The position numbers and the translations under genes were made by a program. 64,000 nucleotides of DNA from contig NC_135565.1 of the NCBI RefSeq assembly GCF_964340395.1, positions 14,183,209 to 14,247,208 of the forward strand, read 5' to 3'. Source of the DNA: Glandiceps talaboti. Taxonomy: Eukaryota; Hemichordata; Enteropneusta; Spengelidae. Below the pieces are notes generated by a model. The model had not been told where the DNA came from. It made no database searches and was given only the letters and a program-made list of their open reading frames with translations. Shown here one piece after another: positions 24,201 through 36,352 of this stretch (position 1 is its first letter; each line of letters begins with the position of its first letter).

Positions 24201-25644
24201 AATGGAAGAGATGGCAAGAATGAGAGAGCATGTTTTAACGGAAGTAAGTTAAGGCTAAACGAAAACATTTTATGAGCAACCAGTCACAATCTGGATTAAT
24301 TAACAATGTTCAGTTTAGAGCATGGAATTGTGACTTTAGTGCGTATATTCTTGTTCATATATAGCTGACAGGCCCCTGAAAATCTATCAAAAAAGATGAA
24401 AAATATGTTGCAGTATAAATTTGCCCGAGACTAGTAACCCAAATTTTAGAAAGTTATTTCACATTACAAAATGTGGGCTATGAATTGTTCAACATTTTCA
24501 GCCAATCATCTCTTAGAGAAAACAACACAGGTCATGCACCTTAACCAATAGAGAGAACTGATGTAAATGAAATTATGTCTCCTATAGGTTGACAAAGATG
24601 GTGATTTCTTGATTGATCTCAAGGAGTTTTTATCAGCTACTAATAGTAATGATTTTGAGACAGATGAAAGCTGGGAGGTAAGTATGCACATTTTGATTTC
24701 CAACGAAGCATGAACTTTGAAATAAACACTTTTGGAGTGTTTTATATAATGTAGATTGGTGAAGCCTGGTACAGGGGTGCTTCTGATTTTAAAAATGATG
24801 ATTTTAGTCAAGGTCACAATACAAATGCTTTAAATAGAAGTCAAAATGATATCAAAATGAGGTCATTTTAATATGGCTGACAATTACTATAATAACTATT
24901 TGAAATATAAGGTCGATTTTCTTACGAGATGTACCCCATTATTATTTCAGTAGGACAAGAAATAAGCTTCCATATGGCTGTTTCAAGATATTTTTAAGAA
25001 CTTTCATTTTCAGTGAAATTAGGCACATTCTACCTTATCGCATAATAATCTGTCTACAGGATCTTGCTGATCAGGAACTGTACACAGAGGAGGATTTAGC
25101 TGAATACGAAAGAGAGTTACAAGAAATGGAAGCAAAAAGAGCCCGTAAATTAGCAAAGAAGCAAATGGTAGCACAGCAAAGAGAGCAAGATAGACTTAAA
25201 AAACAACAATTGAAAGAGCAGCAAGAAGGAATACCACCTGAAAAATTACAGCAATTTCAACAGCAACAGGCAGAAGCAAATGCACAAGCCAAACAACAGC
25301 AACAGCTGCAGTTCCAGGCACAGCAGGAAGCAGAAAAACAACAAGCTGCACAACAGGCAGCAGCACAGCAAGCTGCATCACAACAGGCAGCAGCACAGCA
25401 AGCTGCAGCACAACAGGCAGCAGCACAACAAGCTGCTGCACAAGCAGCAGCACAACAAGCTCAGCGTGAGCAGATGAAACAACAATTTAATGATGCACAC
25501 CAAGCAATACAAGATAAACAGCAACAACAACAACAACAACAACAACCTGAACAAGCAAACATAGTTCAAATGGACCAAGGACAACAAGTACAGGCCCAAG
25601 CAGCGCAAGATGGACAGGGTCAACCAGCTGCACCACCACAATAG
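18248..25644 (+). CDS. NUCB: Nucleobindin, complete coding sequence
   Basis: Nine coding exons: 18248-18385 (exon begins 18247), 18941-19048, 20690-20816, 21261-21367, 21913-22098, 23500-23649, 24160-24243, 24588-24677, 25060-25644; 524 residues. A clear signal peptide (residues 1 to about 20, [14 protein letters not shown]) is followed by an acidic stretch, then the hallmark [16 protein letters not shown] and [14 protein letters not shown] segments and a long basic coiled-coil region (exons 3-5). EF hand 1 is [12 protein letters not shown] (about residues 253-264); EF hand 2 is [12 protein letters not shown] (about 302-313), with Phe where Gly is usual in loop position 6, a position also non-Gly in vertebrate nucleobindins. 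The last exon encodes [17 protein letters not shown], then a 150-residue Gln/Ala-rich tail, making the protein longer than the usual 420-460. Nucleobindins are Golgi-lumenal and secreted Ca-binding proteins that contact G-alpha and are precursors of nesfatin in vertebrates. The ATG sits 1 base after a 3' splice site, so a non-coding first exon lies upstream. Confidence 0.95.
19065..19345. mobile_element. Relative of the 53.3-kb MITE in nucleobindin intron 2
   Basis: It contains two tandem copies of TTAGTGTTCACTGGCTCTGT-type sequence (one starting near 19090, the other near 19124) and then CATGCAGAAATCAATAGCAC and GCTACACTTTAAGATAGCAA, matching the ends of 53281-53575. The right-hand boundary is uncertain. 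Confidence 0.5.
19850..20580 (+). repeat. Dispersed repeat family B, copy 1 (nucleobindin intron 2)
   Basis: Segments, in order: an AGTGAGTAAAATGCATTCTT block; ATTCTCGGTACCTGCAAGTC; then CATGTGAGAATAAGTCAACC ... GCATGAGGTAAAATGGTATT ... GCAGGTACC. The last two blocks are inverted relative to copy 2 at 26540-27230. Confidence 0.6.
21430..21905 (+). repeat. Diverged tandem array ending at a nucleobindin acceptor
   Basis: Units of about 45-65 bp with TTTGGCAACAATGTATATAA and AGTACATCATTATTCA. The last lines run TTATTCATTGTGTAGGCCAC into the exon at 21913. Similarity between TTTGGCAAC and TAGGCCACC suggests, weakly, that the exon edge belongs to the same unit. Confidence 0.55.
22300..22655 (+). 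mobile_element. tRNA-derived SINE with conserved central segment
   Basis: The head resembles a decayed tRNA, with a B-box-like GTGTCGAGCCC near 22349. The body carries the CTTGGGCAAGATTTGAACCA and CCCAGCTGTATAATTGGGGA segments, typical of a SINE body shared widely among marine animals. The 3' end, AAAGGCACATTATAAATTCA followed by a TTATTATC tail, resembles L2/CR1-type 3' ends. It sits in a nucleobindin intron (between exons ending 22098 and starting 23500). Confidence 0.5.
23270..23400 (+). repeat. Three-copy 45-60 bp tandem repeat
   Basis: The unit TTCACTTGGAGTGAGGCTAG followed by CAGTGGAATACATG appears three times. It lies in a nucleobindin intron about 100 bp before exon 23500-23649. Confidence 0.7.
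23862..24126 (+). repeat. (CATA)n microsatellite, about 265 bp
   Basis: Nearly pure CATA with scattered CACA and TGCA variants. It ends about 33 bp before the acceptor of nucleobindin exon 24160-24243. Confidence 0.97.
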
Positions 25645-25883
25645 AATATCATAAATACAAATCTATATGGTACGTGGACTGATAGTGATAAACATACTCG
25701 TCATCATCATGTCTTCGTACAATTACTGCATATCATTACCAAATACTGAACAATTTGCATCAAACTATGTCTAGCAGACATTTTGAAATACACACAAATT
25801 ATGTACGGATACGATATCTACTATCTTAAGGGGGACAAATTTCTTTCCATAATGAAACTCTCCCTAAGAGTTTCCAAGACAAA

Positions 25884-25889
25884 AATAAA
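25884..25889 (+). other. Candidate nucleobindin polyadenylation signal
   Basis: AATAAA, 240 bp after the stop codon; the first one downstream. Confidence 0.4.
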
Positions 25890-26539
25890 TCTTTAATAAT
25901 TCAACTGTTACAGCTGTTAAATTTTTTAAGAAAGTTTCCATCTAACTCGGCAATGAATTACATCTTGGTGCAACATTTTTTGCTTGCAATTTGTTAATGA
26001 TGATAACGATGAAAACTTGATGGCCTCAACACAATTAATTCTAATGGTTTGAAAAACCATGCGTAGTCACCCCAGGAACAGAACATTGACAAATTTCTTG
26101 AGATAAACTGTACTCAGCCCAGTAAAGTGATAGATAGCGGACATTTCAGAATTATCCTTTCTATGAGCTAAAACCTTACCCTACTGAAAGTGGGGTAAAT
26201 CTATTAAGTTGTCAACAGAACCCTGGATTGCCAATATCAAAGAGGAAGGTTATCCAATCCTATGAACTAGAATGTTGTAGCTTTTACGCATCGTCATAAA
26301 CCACAGCCTCTTTTATGGCACCATTTAAGACGCATTTTGCAGTGTCTTAGAAGCAATAACAGCTCTGGTTTATGACAACGCTTTTACAGCACCCCACATA
26401 TGTAAGGGATGTTTGTTGACATGGTGTTTTCCATAATCATGGCTGTTCAACCTCTTGTCAGTGCATCTTATTGATGCAAGGGTACACAATAATAAGTCGT
26501 GCTTATAATCTTTAATCTACAAAGTAAGTTATTTTTGTC

Positions 26540-27230
26540 TCAGTTCTCAGTACATGTACCTGCAATAACATTTTACCTCAAGCTAGATGGTCAAAATAGA
26601 ACAAGAAGGTCGACTTAATCTCAGTACGTGCAATAGCATTTTACCTCAAGCTAGATGGTCAAAATAGAACAAAAATGTTGACTTATTCTCAGTACCTGCA
26701 ATAGCATTTTACCTCAAGCTAGATGGTCAAAATAGAGCAAGAAGGTCAACTTAATCTCAGTACCTGCAATAGCATTTTACATCATGCTTAGGTGGTCAAA
26801 ATAGAACAAGAAAGTCGACTTATTCTCACATGTGCCTATAGTATGTAGTAGTGCATGTGAAACGTGTGGAGTGGAAGTGTCGACCAAGAAATCGAATGTC
26901 AGTTATTGTTGTGATGCACCTGGGTAGTCATACTCTCTTTCAGGTACCGAGAATACCTTTGATTTATACAGGGTAGGGTGTTCGGGAATACTGTAAACCT
27001 GGAAATTTCCTTCCACTTATTTCACTGGAAAACAAAAACACAAAAATGAGTGACTAAAATGCCTTCTTGTACATGAACACAATGTACCAGATTAATAATT
27101 TGTAAAGCTTAAGCTTCGAGAACTAGTTCAAGACTGTAAAATCATAACATTTTCTCAGGCAGTAATGTATAGGTGTACAGTATATTAGTAATATGTTGGT
27201 TAACAATTCTTAAGTAGGGCTAATGCTATC
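26540..27230 (+). repeat. Dispersed repeat family B, copy 2, with internal 67-bp tandem array
   Basis: From 26546 to about 26830 a unit of about 67 bp (CAGTACCTGCAATAGCATTT, then ACCTCAAGCTAGATGGTCAA, then AATAGAACAAGAAGGTCGAC) is repeated four times. The block then continues CAGGTACCGAGAATAC and AGTGACTAAAATGCCTTCTT, matching pieces of copy 1 with part of the order inverted. It lies downstream of nucleobindin. Confidence 0.65.
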
Positions 27231-27944
27231 TAGGATTATGAAGTGTCTTTCTTCCCTTACAACTTGTATGATTTGATCATAGACTCCATGACCTGTGATG
27301 TGATTCGTAGCACATCAAATCAAACACCTGTAATTAACAAAAGAGTATGAGTTGTTTTGAGTAACTGTACTCTATAATTCTAATTTTGCCCTCTCTCAAC
27401 TCCTACAATCCATGACAAACATCCAAACAAATGGTAAATATTGGATCTGTAAATTGTGTTATAATATTCTATTTTAAAGACTTTCTAATGTCATTATGAG
27501 ACGGATGTTGTTTCTAATTTCCATTCTTTTTCAACAAAAGCATAATTTTCTCATCTTTATCAAACAGTCTGTAAGATACATACATGTACATGCCCTCGCC
27601 AATCTGCCTACCCTCTTGCAGAGATGGCCGATGAGGGCAGCACAACATAGTGTCTCTTACAGGCTATATTAAATCTCAGACATCCAATACAATACAAATG
27701 TGTTGGTTGTCTGAGATTAATTACTGTATTACTTGTAATCAGATGTATCAAGACAGTTTTTATGTGGCTTATAAATTTGACAAATGTTTTCAAAAATGAG
27801 GTTGTCTATTTTCGTAAGGTTTTGTAACATTTACAGTGAGCTTAAGTTTGTGAATTTTAATTTTGCTTTTGTACACATCTTGAAATGTTTTTTATTTGTG
27901 ATCCAGTAAAATACTTGTTCTTCCTCAAATTCAGTAATTCAGAC

Positions 27945-28375
27945 TCGTTCTTGACCTACATTTACCTACATTTGGGCTATTTCTGAGTGATTCTTTGACC
28001 CCCCCCCCCCCCCACATCTCATTTACTAGTATGAGTGATTCCTTGATCCCACCTGTCTCAATCCATCAATTAATGAGTGATTCCTTGACCCTACCTGTCT
28101 CAATCCGGCCATGTATGAGGGATTCCTTGACCCTGCCTGTCTCATTGGGCCATGTACAAGTCATTTCTTGACCCCGCCCGTCACAACTCGACAATTTATG
28201 AGTGATTCTTTACTTCCACCAGTCCTAATTCGGCCATTCATTAACGATTTTTTTGGCCCCCACCAGTATCTATCTATTTAGGAGTCATTATTGATCTTTC
28301 CTGCCACAATTCGGCTATTCAAGAACAGTTTCATGACCTTTCCTTTCTCTATCCCTTCATTCATGATTTACTTGA
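27945..28375 (+). repeat. Diverged 55-65 bp tandem array
   Basis: About seven units of the type GAGTGATTCCTTGACCCTAC then CTGTCTCAATCCGGCCATG, decaying to the right. A C-tract sits at 27999-28013. Intergenic, downstream of nucleobindin. Confidence 0.65.
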
Positions 28376-28623
28376 ATTGTAGAATAGATAGAAAATAATT
28401 TTGAAACCGATTTGTCCTTGACCTTGACCTCAAATGCAGAAATTTAATATCTCTACAAAGATATGTGTCGAATCAAAATCTTTCCCAGATTGAACAATGT
28501 ATTTCCTAAGAAATGTTAAAAGGACCAGTACATCTCTAGCCAGACTTAGCTTCTTGGTTCTGAGATCTTTTCGGCCAGTGAGTGTTGAGACAATATAGCC
28601 GAAATTAACCAAGGAAGATACAT

Positions 28624-28669
<46 letters not shown>

Positions 28670-28694
28670 GCACGCACGCACGCACGCACGCACA
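28624..28694 (+). repeat. (CA)n then (CGCA)n microsatellite
   Basis: About 20 CA units followed by seven CGCA units; intergenic. Confidence 0.95.
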
Positions 28695-28739
28695 CAAACT
28701 AACAAACACACTATTAGTTGTATCATGTCCAGTACATTT

Positions 28740-30014
28740 ATTGACTTAACTATTTACTGAAGACATAAGGAGTCAATTGGTATATTTCCTTATTCTGAAA
28801 ACCAACCAGACATCGTGTATATGATAGTTACCTCTACTGAAGCAATGACATTAAAACTATCGACAAACTACACATAGTGAAAACCAAACTGAAGCTTTCG
28901 TCCATATAATCTGTATGTGGACTTGTTCACTCTAATAATCTGGGTTGGTCACATGACTCAGCACGGGAATCATGTGACAGCAGAATGCATGAAATCCCAG
29001 AGGAGTGAAAGTTGAAGAGTAATTTACACAGAAAAGTTTGCACTATGAACTACTAATTGTACCGTCAGTTTGTATCATAAAAATATCACTCCTACAAATG
29101 TACAAACGATGTAGAGGTCATTGAATTATCTGAATGTCAAACTAGAGATCGTTATTATTTCCACGAAGTAGATACATCCACTTCAATAAATTGTGTGTCA
29201 CATTTGTTTGAATAACACACAACAATATACGATGTAGTAGTAAATGGCCTTTCATGACTCCATAAAAAATTATTACAGGTAATGAAAATCAAATGTTTCC
29301 ATACTTTTAAGATAAATTCGTCCTTTTCAAAATCTGTGTACAAAGTTCATGTAATGCGTACATATAGAAGCAATAGTATGATAAATATGTTACCATCTAC
29401 TGAATAGTATAATATAAGAGAAATGTTTATGACTGAAAAGAATTTATATGAATAAAGCTATATCTTGAATTCATAGGTAAACTTATATCATTTATACAAT
29501 AATTATGTTTTTATGCATATTTAATACGCATGTTCTCGTCATTATGTTTCCATAGCAACTAGTACTGTTGGCCGCGAAGAAGAAAGTTGCATCATTAACG
29601 ATTAACGTTCATTTGTTGTAAAACCATTAGCTTTTGGAAAGCGTCCTGAAGTACACAAGTGTCTGAATTCTACACATAAAAATATCACCTTAGAAAACTG
29701 AATGCTATAACGTAAAAATACAAAAGTGGGTTCCACGTCCACTTTCATTTTGCCAGTCTGAGAATCAGTCCACCATGATTTGATGAACCGTATTCATGCT
29801 ACAACTACAGCTCTCAACAGGTTCCACATCAGACGGAACTTGCTGAAGTCTGTGGGCTTTTTTCACTCTGTATTTGAATATAAAATGGTATAGCACAAAT
29901 GTGTTCTCTTGAGGAACCGGTGCCAGTCTAGTTCCGCATACATAAACCATTGTATATTATAGTGGTGTGTTGGCCTGGTAAACTCTAGTCTGAGAGATCA
30001 GGTTAAGTACTGTA
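28740..30014. other. Intergenic stretch with one short candidate exon
   Basis: Mostly featureless. At 29765-29950 (minus) a 61-codon frame (MVYVCGTRLAPVPQENTF...) has ordinary codon variety and several CpGs but no clear acceptor or homology. It could be a 3' exon of something transcribed from the right, or chance. Confidence 0.25.
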
Positions 30015-30420
30015 CAACCCATAACACCAAAGTAAAGCATTTTCTGCATGTACTACAATCGTTCTCGCATCCATATATCAAGTGTAAAAGTACAATGTAT
30101 ACTGTTTCATTTGCTAATACAACCCATAACATCAAATTAAGCATTTTCTGTATGTACTACAATCGTTTATAGCATCCATATATCAAGTGTAAAAGTATAC
30201 TGTTTCATTTGCTAATACAACCCATAACATCAAAGTAAACATTTTCTGTATGTACTACAATCATTTATAATATCCATATCAAGTGTAAAAGTATGCTGTT
30301 TCATTTGCTAATTGACCACATTAGAAAGGCCACCTGCTAGGCTTGTAAATAAAGCAATTGAAACAGTATACTTGATATGAATGCTATAAACGAGTGTACC
30401 ACATAGAGAAAAAATACTTT
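30015..30420 (+). repeat. Three 95-105 bp tandem units plus one inverted unit
   Basis: The unit ACAACCCATAACATCAAAGT ... TCAAGTGTAAAAGTATACTG ... TTTCATTTGCTAAT is repeated from 30015 to 30320. 30360-30420 is an inverted partial copy (AAACAGTATACTTGATATGA), so the last unit can fold back. Confidence 0.75.
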
Positions 30421-30766
30421 ACTTCAGTTTTACTTGTAGTACATCCTATCTACAATAGCTGTGTGGAAACATAGAGATGGGTGATATCCGAGTCAAGCCC
30501 ATGATTCAGACACTGACAATTAGTCAGATAGTGTGAGTAAATATCGGTAAATGTTGGTTAATAAGACATGTGCACTGTAGTTCTTGTTTACTGATGTCTA
30601 TTACAACCACCAGCAATGTATTTTTTCACAACGCTATTGAGTTTTAGTCACCTGTTGACTATGCTCGTCATAGCCTTAGTGCTAACGAGTACTCCTTATG
30701 ACGTCACAAAATCCCGTGGCCTAGGTGGGACCGGAAATACCCGAAAACTCTCGAAGTAAATCACTT

Positions 30767-32500
30767 TTAAGCATCTTCACTTTGTTGATCTTGTTCATCC
30801 TCGTCATCATTCTCTACCCATCGCACAAGTCTGCAATTGTAGAAAACCGATATGTGTCGACATTTGAGTTTTCCCACAGCAACAATTGGAATCAATGCTA
30901 CTGTAAGGGCAAACTTGTCTGGATTGGGCAGTGTCTGTGAGTTCAATAGGGCGAAACTAAGGATAGAACCGATGCAATTAGCCAAGCAGAAAAACTCTAA
31001 GCACATGATCGATCGGTAAGGAAGACACGCTATTAGGGGTTCCAATGGAAGGCGAATTTTCTTCAGTGACAGTGTTGTCACGGGTCCATATCTTGAAGGA
31101 GTGTCATTGTCGTTATTATTACTGCTGTTGGTATTGGTAGAACTGGTTAACGTTGTTGCTTGTTTGGGGGTGGCAGATATGTTTGTTGATGTTTTAACAA
31201 TGCCTGTGTTATCATGGTCATTGGTTATCCCGTCTCTACCGTTGTTTGCATCAGTTGCCATGTCAACCTCCTTGTTTGACCCTGAACTCGAACTTGGTGC
31301 ATCTATTCCAACAGTTGCAGTATCCCGCCTCAAAGACAAGTAAGATGCTCTTTTCGTTTTTCCACCCAATAGGGCCTGTTTTTCCCCATCCATAATATTT
31401 TCGTCTTCGTCGTCGTCGTCATCATCACCATTGCTACCACCATAAACCACCACTACAACATCAGCGTTACCACAAGAACCGACATCGTTATCGCCTGTAC
31501 CACCACCACCACCACCACCACTACCACCACCAGCAACAACAACAGTAGTAGTAGTAGTAGTAATATCACCACCACCACCACCACCACCACCACCATGAAC
31601 ACTACTGCAACCACTACTACCATCCCCAACACCACCACTAATCATAACATCAAAACCACCACCACCACCACCATCACCACCACCACCACCATCACCACCA
31701 CCACCACCACCACCACTGCCACCACCACCACCATCACTGCCACCATCCACTGGTACTACGCATTGGTTACGGTCAGGATGAACAGACATCTCGACCGCTT
31801 CAAGAATGCTCTTTTTCATTTTTTCATACTCCATCCTTTCCGTGAGGCTTTCATTAAATGACAGCACACAAAATGCTTCTACAGCGTAGTATGCCATCAT
31901 CAGAACGGCGATTGCAATACACGTCGCGTGAACGAACGCACTTGATTGGATAAGACTTGTCGATGAGAGCATCGAAACATTGTGTGTACTAACTGACGGA
32001 GGACTAACTGGCTGGTCCACATGTACAGTTCCAGCAATGTGTAAATCCTGGGTCAAAAGTTCGTACATTGCAACCGCTAATGTTAACCCGAAGTACAGTT
32101 GTGAGATAATAAAAATCAGTAAATAACCGGGTGACCCTTTCAGGAGTTTGCCAAATGTGCAGCAGAAACTTAATATTGACTTGCCCTGTTTTCTAAGAAT
32201 AAAAACTGCGAGAAATGTGTATAGTACTATTCCGAAGAAGAAACAACACACTGCGTCGGACACCATGAACAGAACTGGATCAATATTGGTAAGTCTTTCA
32301 AAGTCTGTCGTTAAAAACTTTGCCTGGTCGAAGCAGTATGCTATCAGGTAGGAAAGCATTAAAAGGAAGTCAACACACACAAGACTACGAACTACGTAGT
32401 ACGTAACACCATTGAGGCTGTATCCACTATCTTTAGGTTTTGGTAGTGAAACAAGTGGAACCGACCGTCTACCCCTCCGGTTACAAAGTATACAGTCCAT
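30767..32500 (-). CDS. Unrecognised multi-pass membrane protein with Gly-rich cytoplasmic-type loop
   Basis: One uninterrupted frame of 577 residues. I do not recognise the family. Hydrophobic segments suggest six membrane passes: around residues 34-56 (VRSLVCVDFLLMLSYLIAY), 72-102, 124-152, 192-222, then after a long loop 492-516 (MCLEFFCLANCIGSILSFAL) and 528-545. The loop (roughly 250-490) starts with ERMEYEKMKKSILEAVEMS, passes through long Gly, Thr and Asp runs and a Ser/Asn/Thr-rich stretch, and resembles no folded domain. The C-terminus is highly acidic (ENDDEDEQDQQSEDA). CpG-containing codons and conserved-looking membrane segments argue that it is a real gene, not a repeat shadow. 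A consensus 3' splice site (polypyrimidine then CACAG) ends at 32503, two bases before the ATG, so an upstream non-coding exon is likely. It is divergently oriented to GATD1. A tetraspan or TMEM-type protein is possible; no function is claimed. Confidence 0.6.
   Translation of the reverse strand: MDCILCNRRGRRSVPLVSLPKPKDSGYSLNGVTYYVVRSLVCVDFLLMLSYLIAYCFDQAKFLTTDFERLTNIDPVLFMVSDAVCCFFFGIVLYTFLAVFILRKQGKSILSFCCTFGKLLKGSPGYLLIFIISQLYFGLTLAVAMYELLTQDLHIAGTVHVDQPVSPPSVSTHNVSMLSSTSLIQSSAFVHATCIAIAVLMMAYYAVEAFCVLSFNESLTERMEYEKMKKSILEAVEMSVHPDRNQCVVPVDGGSDGGGGGSGGGGGGGDGGGGGDGGGGGGFDVMISGGVGDGSSGCSSVHGGGGGGGGGDITTTTTTVVVAGGGSGGGGGGGTGDNDVGSCGNADVVVVVYGGSNGDDDDDDEDENIMDGEKQALLGGKTKRASYLSLRRDTATVGIDAPSSSSGSNKEVDMATDANNGRDGITNDHDNTGIVKTSTNISATPKQATTLTSSTNTNSSNNNDNDTPSRYGPVTTLSLKKIRLPLEPLIACLPYRSIMCLEFFCLANCIGSILSFALLNSQTLPNPDKFALTVALIPIVAVGKLKCRHISVFYNCRLVRWVENDDEDEQDQQSEDA
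31385..31750 (-). repeat. Coding trinucleotide repeat, Gly/Thr/Val/Asp runs of the membrane protein loop
   Basis: On the plus strand this is a degenerate (CAC/CAT/CCA) array; on the coding strand it is (GGT/GGC)n with interspersed ACT and GTA runs. It encodes several Gly runs of up to nine residues, a Thr run near 31550 and an Asp run near 31410. The array stays in frame across about 365 bp, so length changes would be tolerated only in units of three. Confidence 0.85.
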
Positions 32501-32522
32501 TTCTGTGACAGAATAGAGGAAA

Positions 32523-33959
<1,437 letters not shown>

Positions 33960-34007
33960 TGCCTGCCTGCCTGCCTGTATGTCTGTGTGTGTGTGTGTGA
34001 CTACAGC

Positions 34008-34068
<61 letters not shown>

Positions 34069-34070
34069 GC
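33960..34070 (+). repeat. (CTGC)n, (TG)n, (CTGT)n tract
   Basis: Simple repeats in the divergent intergenic region between the membrane protein and GATD1. Confidence 0.93.
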
Positions 34071-34559
34071 GTACGTGTGTGGGAGGTGTACAAAAGTGAA
34101 ACCAAAAGAAACTTACCTAAAAAATTGTACAGTCCTAACGTTTTGTAGATTAACACGTCAAGCTCTAGTCTAGTCTTGCTTAGCCGCGAGAAGAGAGTGA
34201 CTCATTCTGTTCACTTCAACAGACAGTATTGGCTATGTAACGTGAACGTTACGTTGCGAGGAGATTGTTTCATATACACGACTAAGTCGTTAATGAGATA
34301 TGATATAAGTTGACGTGGCTTTCCAACACGTCTGGTCGTAAAATGTTCCTGGTTTGTCAAACGTATCGTAATCACGTGACAATAACTATGAGGTCTTATG
34401 TTTACAAACGATCCGAATCCCATTAGTAATGGGATTTTCCCATTGTAAATGTAGGTCGTCTTGTGACCCCCACATACAAACAAATAAGAGTACTGATTTG
34501 CCTTTCGATATTTATAATACAGCTTCTCTTCATGAATGACAAAGAGTCGCGTGTTTGGT

Positions 34560-35190
34560 TTTTCCAAATTTCAGCATCACGACGGTCACAGGGGCACGTA
34601 TTATTGCTTAGATTGCCGTTTTCTTGGGAAAATATCGTACGAATTCTGCTGCTACAAATGTATCAATATCTATACTATACTAGTAGAAATATTAAATCTT
34701 TTCTCCTTACAGGTAGGAATATATAGTCAAAATGTTGTTATATTTAGTCTGTAGACCTGGAAAACAACAATCTAAGAAATATTACACGCCCCAATTATCG
34801 ACAGAATTCGAAATCGATCCCTTGAATCGTCTTCATCAGAAAATTCCCCCATATCAACCAGCATTCCCTAAACCTCCACCTAACCACCACCACCACCACC
34901 ACCACCACCACCACCACCACCACCACCACCACCACCCCACCACCTTAGAGCACGTTACCCCACCAATATAATTCACAGGGACACGTTGTTTCTTATATTG
35001 TTGTTTTCCCGGTGTAGGAAAACATTACTCGAATCTTGCTACCAGAAATGTATCACACACTTAATACTACCTATTGATTTATCATAACTTGAATACTTTT
35101 CAATCTAATATACTTTTTCAGATAAAACGTTATTATATTTTGAGTCTGTGTAGAAAGGATAACAATTCTGTACGCCCAAATGTTACGTGT
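34560..35190 (+). repeat. Diverged segmental duplication of about 220 bp
   Basis: 34585-34800 and 34975-35190 share order and strings (TCACAGGGGCACGTATTATT against TCACAGGGACACGTTGTTTC; CTACAAATGTATC against CCAGAAATGTATC; AATATTACACGCCC against ATTCTGTACGCCC). A (CAC)n tract at 34886-34937 lies between. No open frame spans either copy. Confidence 0.5.
34886..34937 (+). repeat. (CAC)n microsatellite
   Basis: About 17 CAC triplets; poly-His in one frame, with no supporting gene context. Confidence 0.95.
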
Positions 35191-35398
35191 CCCTATGTTC
35201 TGCGTGACTCACTTCAGCGCTAACAATACACGGTATCAATAACACCATCCCATCGTACCCTGCGCCCGGGCTTCCACCACTCCCAGGCAAGCGTTATTTT
35301 TGTACGGCGTGTGGTATTTTTCTTCTTCTTCAGATTTGCCTATTATGGGTTTAGATCGCACCAATCGTGTGAAGGCTCATCCACATCGTGCTACATGC

Positions 35399-35513
35399 CA
35401 CAGGCACTCGAATCAATCTGTATGTTTTTTTTTTTTAAATGTACAGTAGATGTTTACTATACATTTAAAATTGTTAAAATATATAAACATATAGATTGAT
35501 TCGAGTGCCTGTG
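35399..35513. mobile_element. Short palindromic MITE upstream of GATD1
   Basis: The ends CACAGGCACTCGAATCAATC and GATTGATTCGAGTGCCTGTG are perfect 20-base inverted repeats; weaker pairing continues inward. Total length is 115 bp, with an AT-rich centre. It starts about 220 bp upstream of the GATD1 ATG. Confidence 0.7.
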
Positions 35514-35618
35514 TTACCTGCAATGCACAATTTCCAAAAAAGTGACGTCACAAAAAGGCCAACTTAGTATTGAACATGTTCAAAGCGAGGCTTACTTCCC
35601 ATAACACTCTATTCCAAG

Positions 35619-36317
35619 ATGTCTGCGCCCAAGGCTTCATGTTTGATTGTCGCCTCGTCGGCCCAAGAAGGTGAGAAATACGTCTTATCAGAGTTTGAAA
35701 TCGATCATTAGTTGGTTGTGGTAACCAACAAATAGATAAACTTGGGTGAGAACTCTATTCACGTCAGAAAACAAAAACATTTGTCGGTATGGAAAGTCAA
35801 TGCGAACGTTGTGAAATTGTACACTGCACTGCACATTCAAATTTCAATGTGACATTGTACAGTACCTATTACAATGTACACGCCCCCTTCAAGCTACCGG
35901 TATTTTTTTTGCTTGAAGTTGAACAATATTCATTATAGTGTAAGGAAACCCTCATTTTAGAATGTACATGTTTCCAATTATTGTATATTTTACACGGTAA
36001 GTGTACACAAAATGCCAGAATCTCGATACAGATCATTGACTTCCACTTATTTATATTACATAAATTTACATTGATTATTCATAGAAAATAATACAACTAC
36101 ATAAATTGAATTGTGTAATGTTTTGATTCCATTTCTGAATATTCACACAAGACCTTACTGAAATACCATGTTATGTATGGACAATACATTTGGAAATATT
36201 TCCATTGGTATCGTAATGGTAATGTGTATCTTCCCACAAGTGATAAATACCCCCTCCCCCCAAAAAAAACACACACACAAAACAACAACAACAACAACAA
36301 CATCAACGACAACGACG

Positions 36318-36352
<35 letters not shown>

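Noticed and set aside
25196-25641. Minus-strand Leu/Val frames
   Set aside because: Antisense of the nucleobindin Gln/Ala tail.
31453-31861. Thr-rich plus-strand frame and Val/Leu minus-strand frame
   Set aside because: Other frames of the membrane protein's Gly-repeat region.
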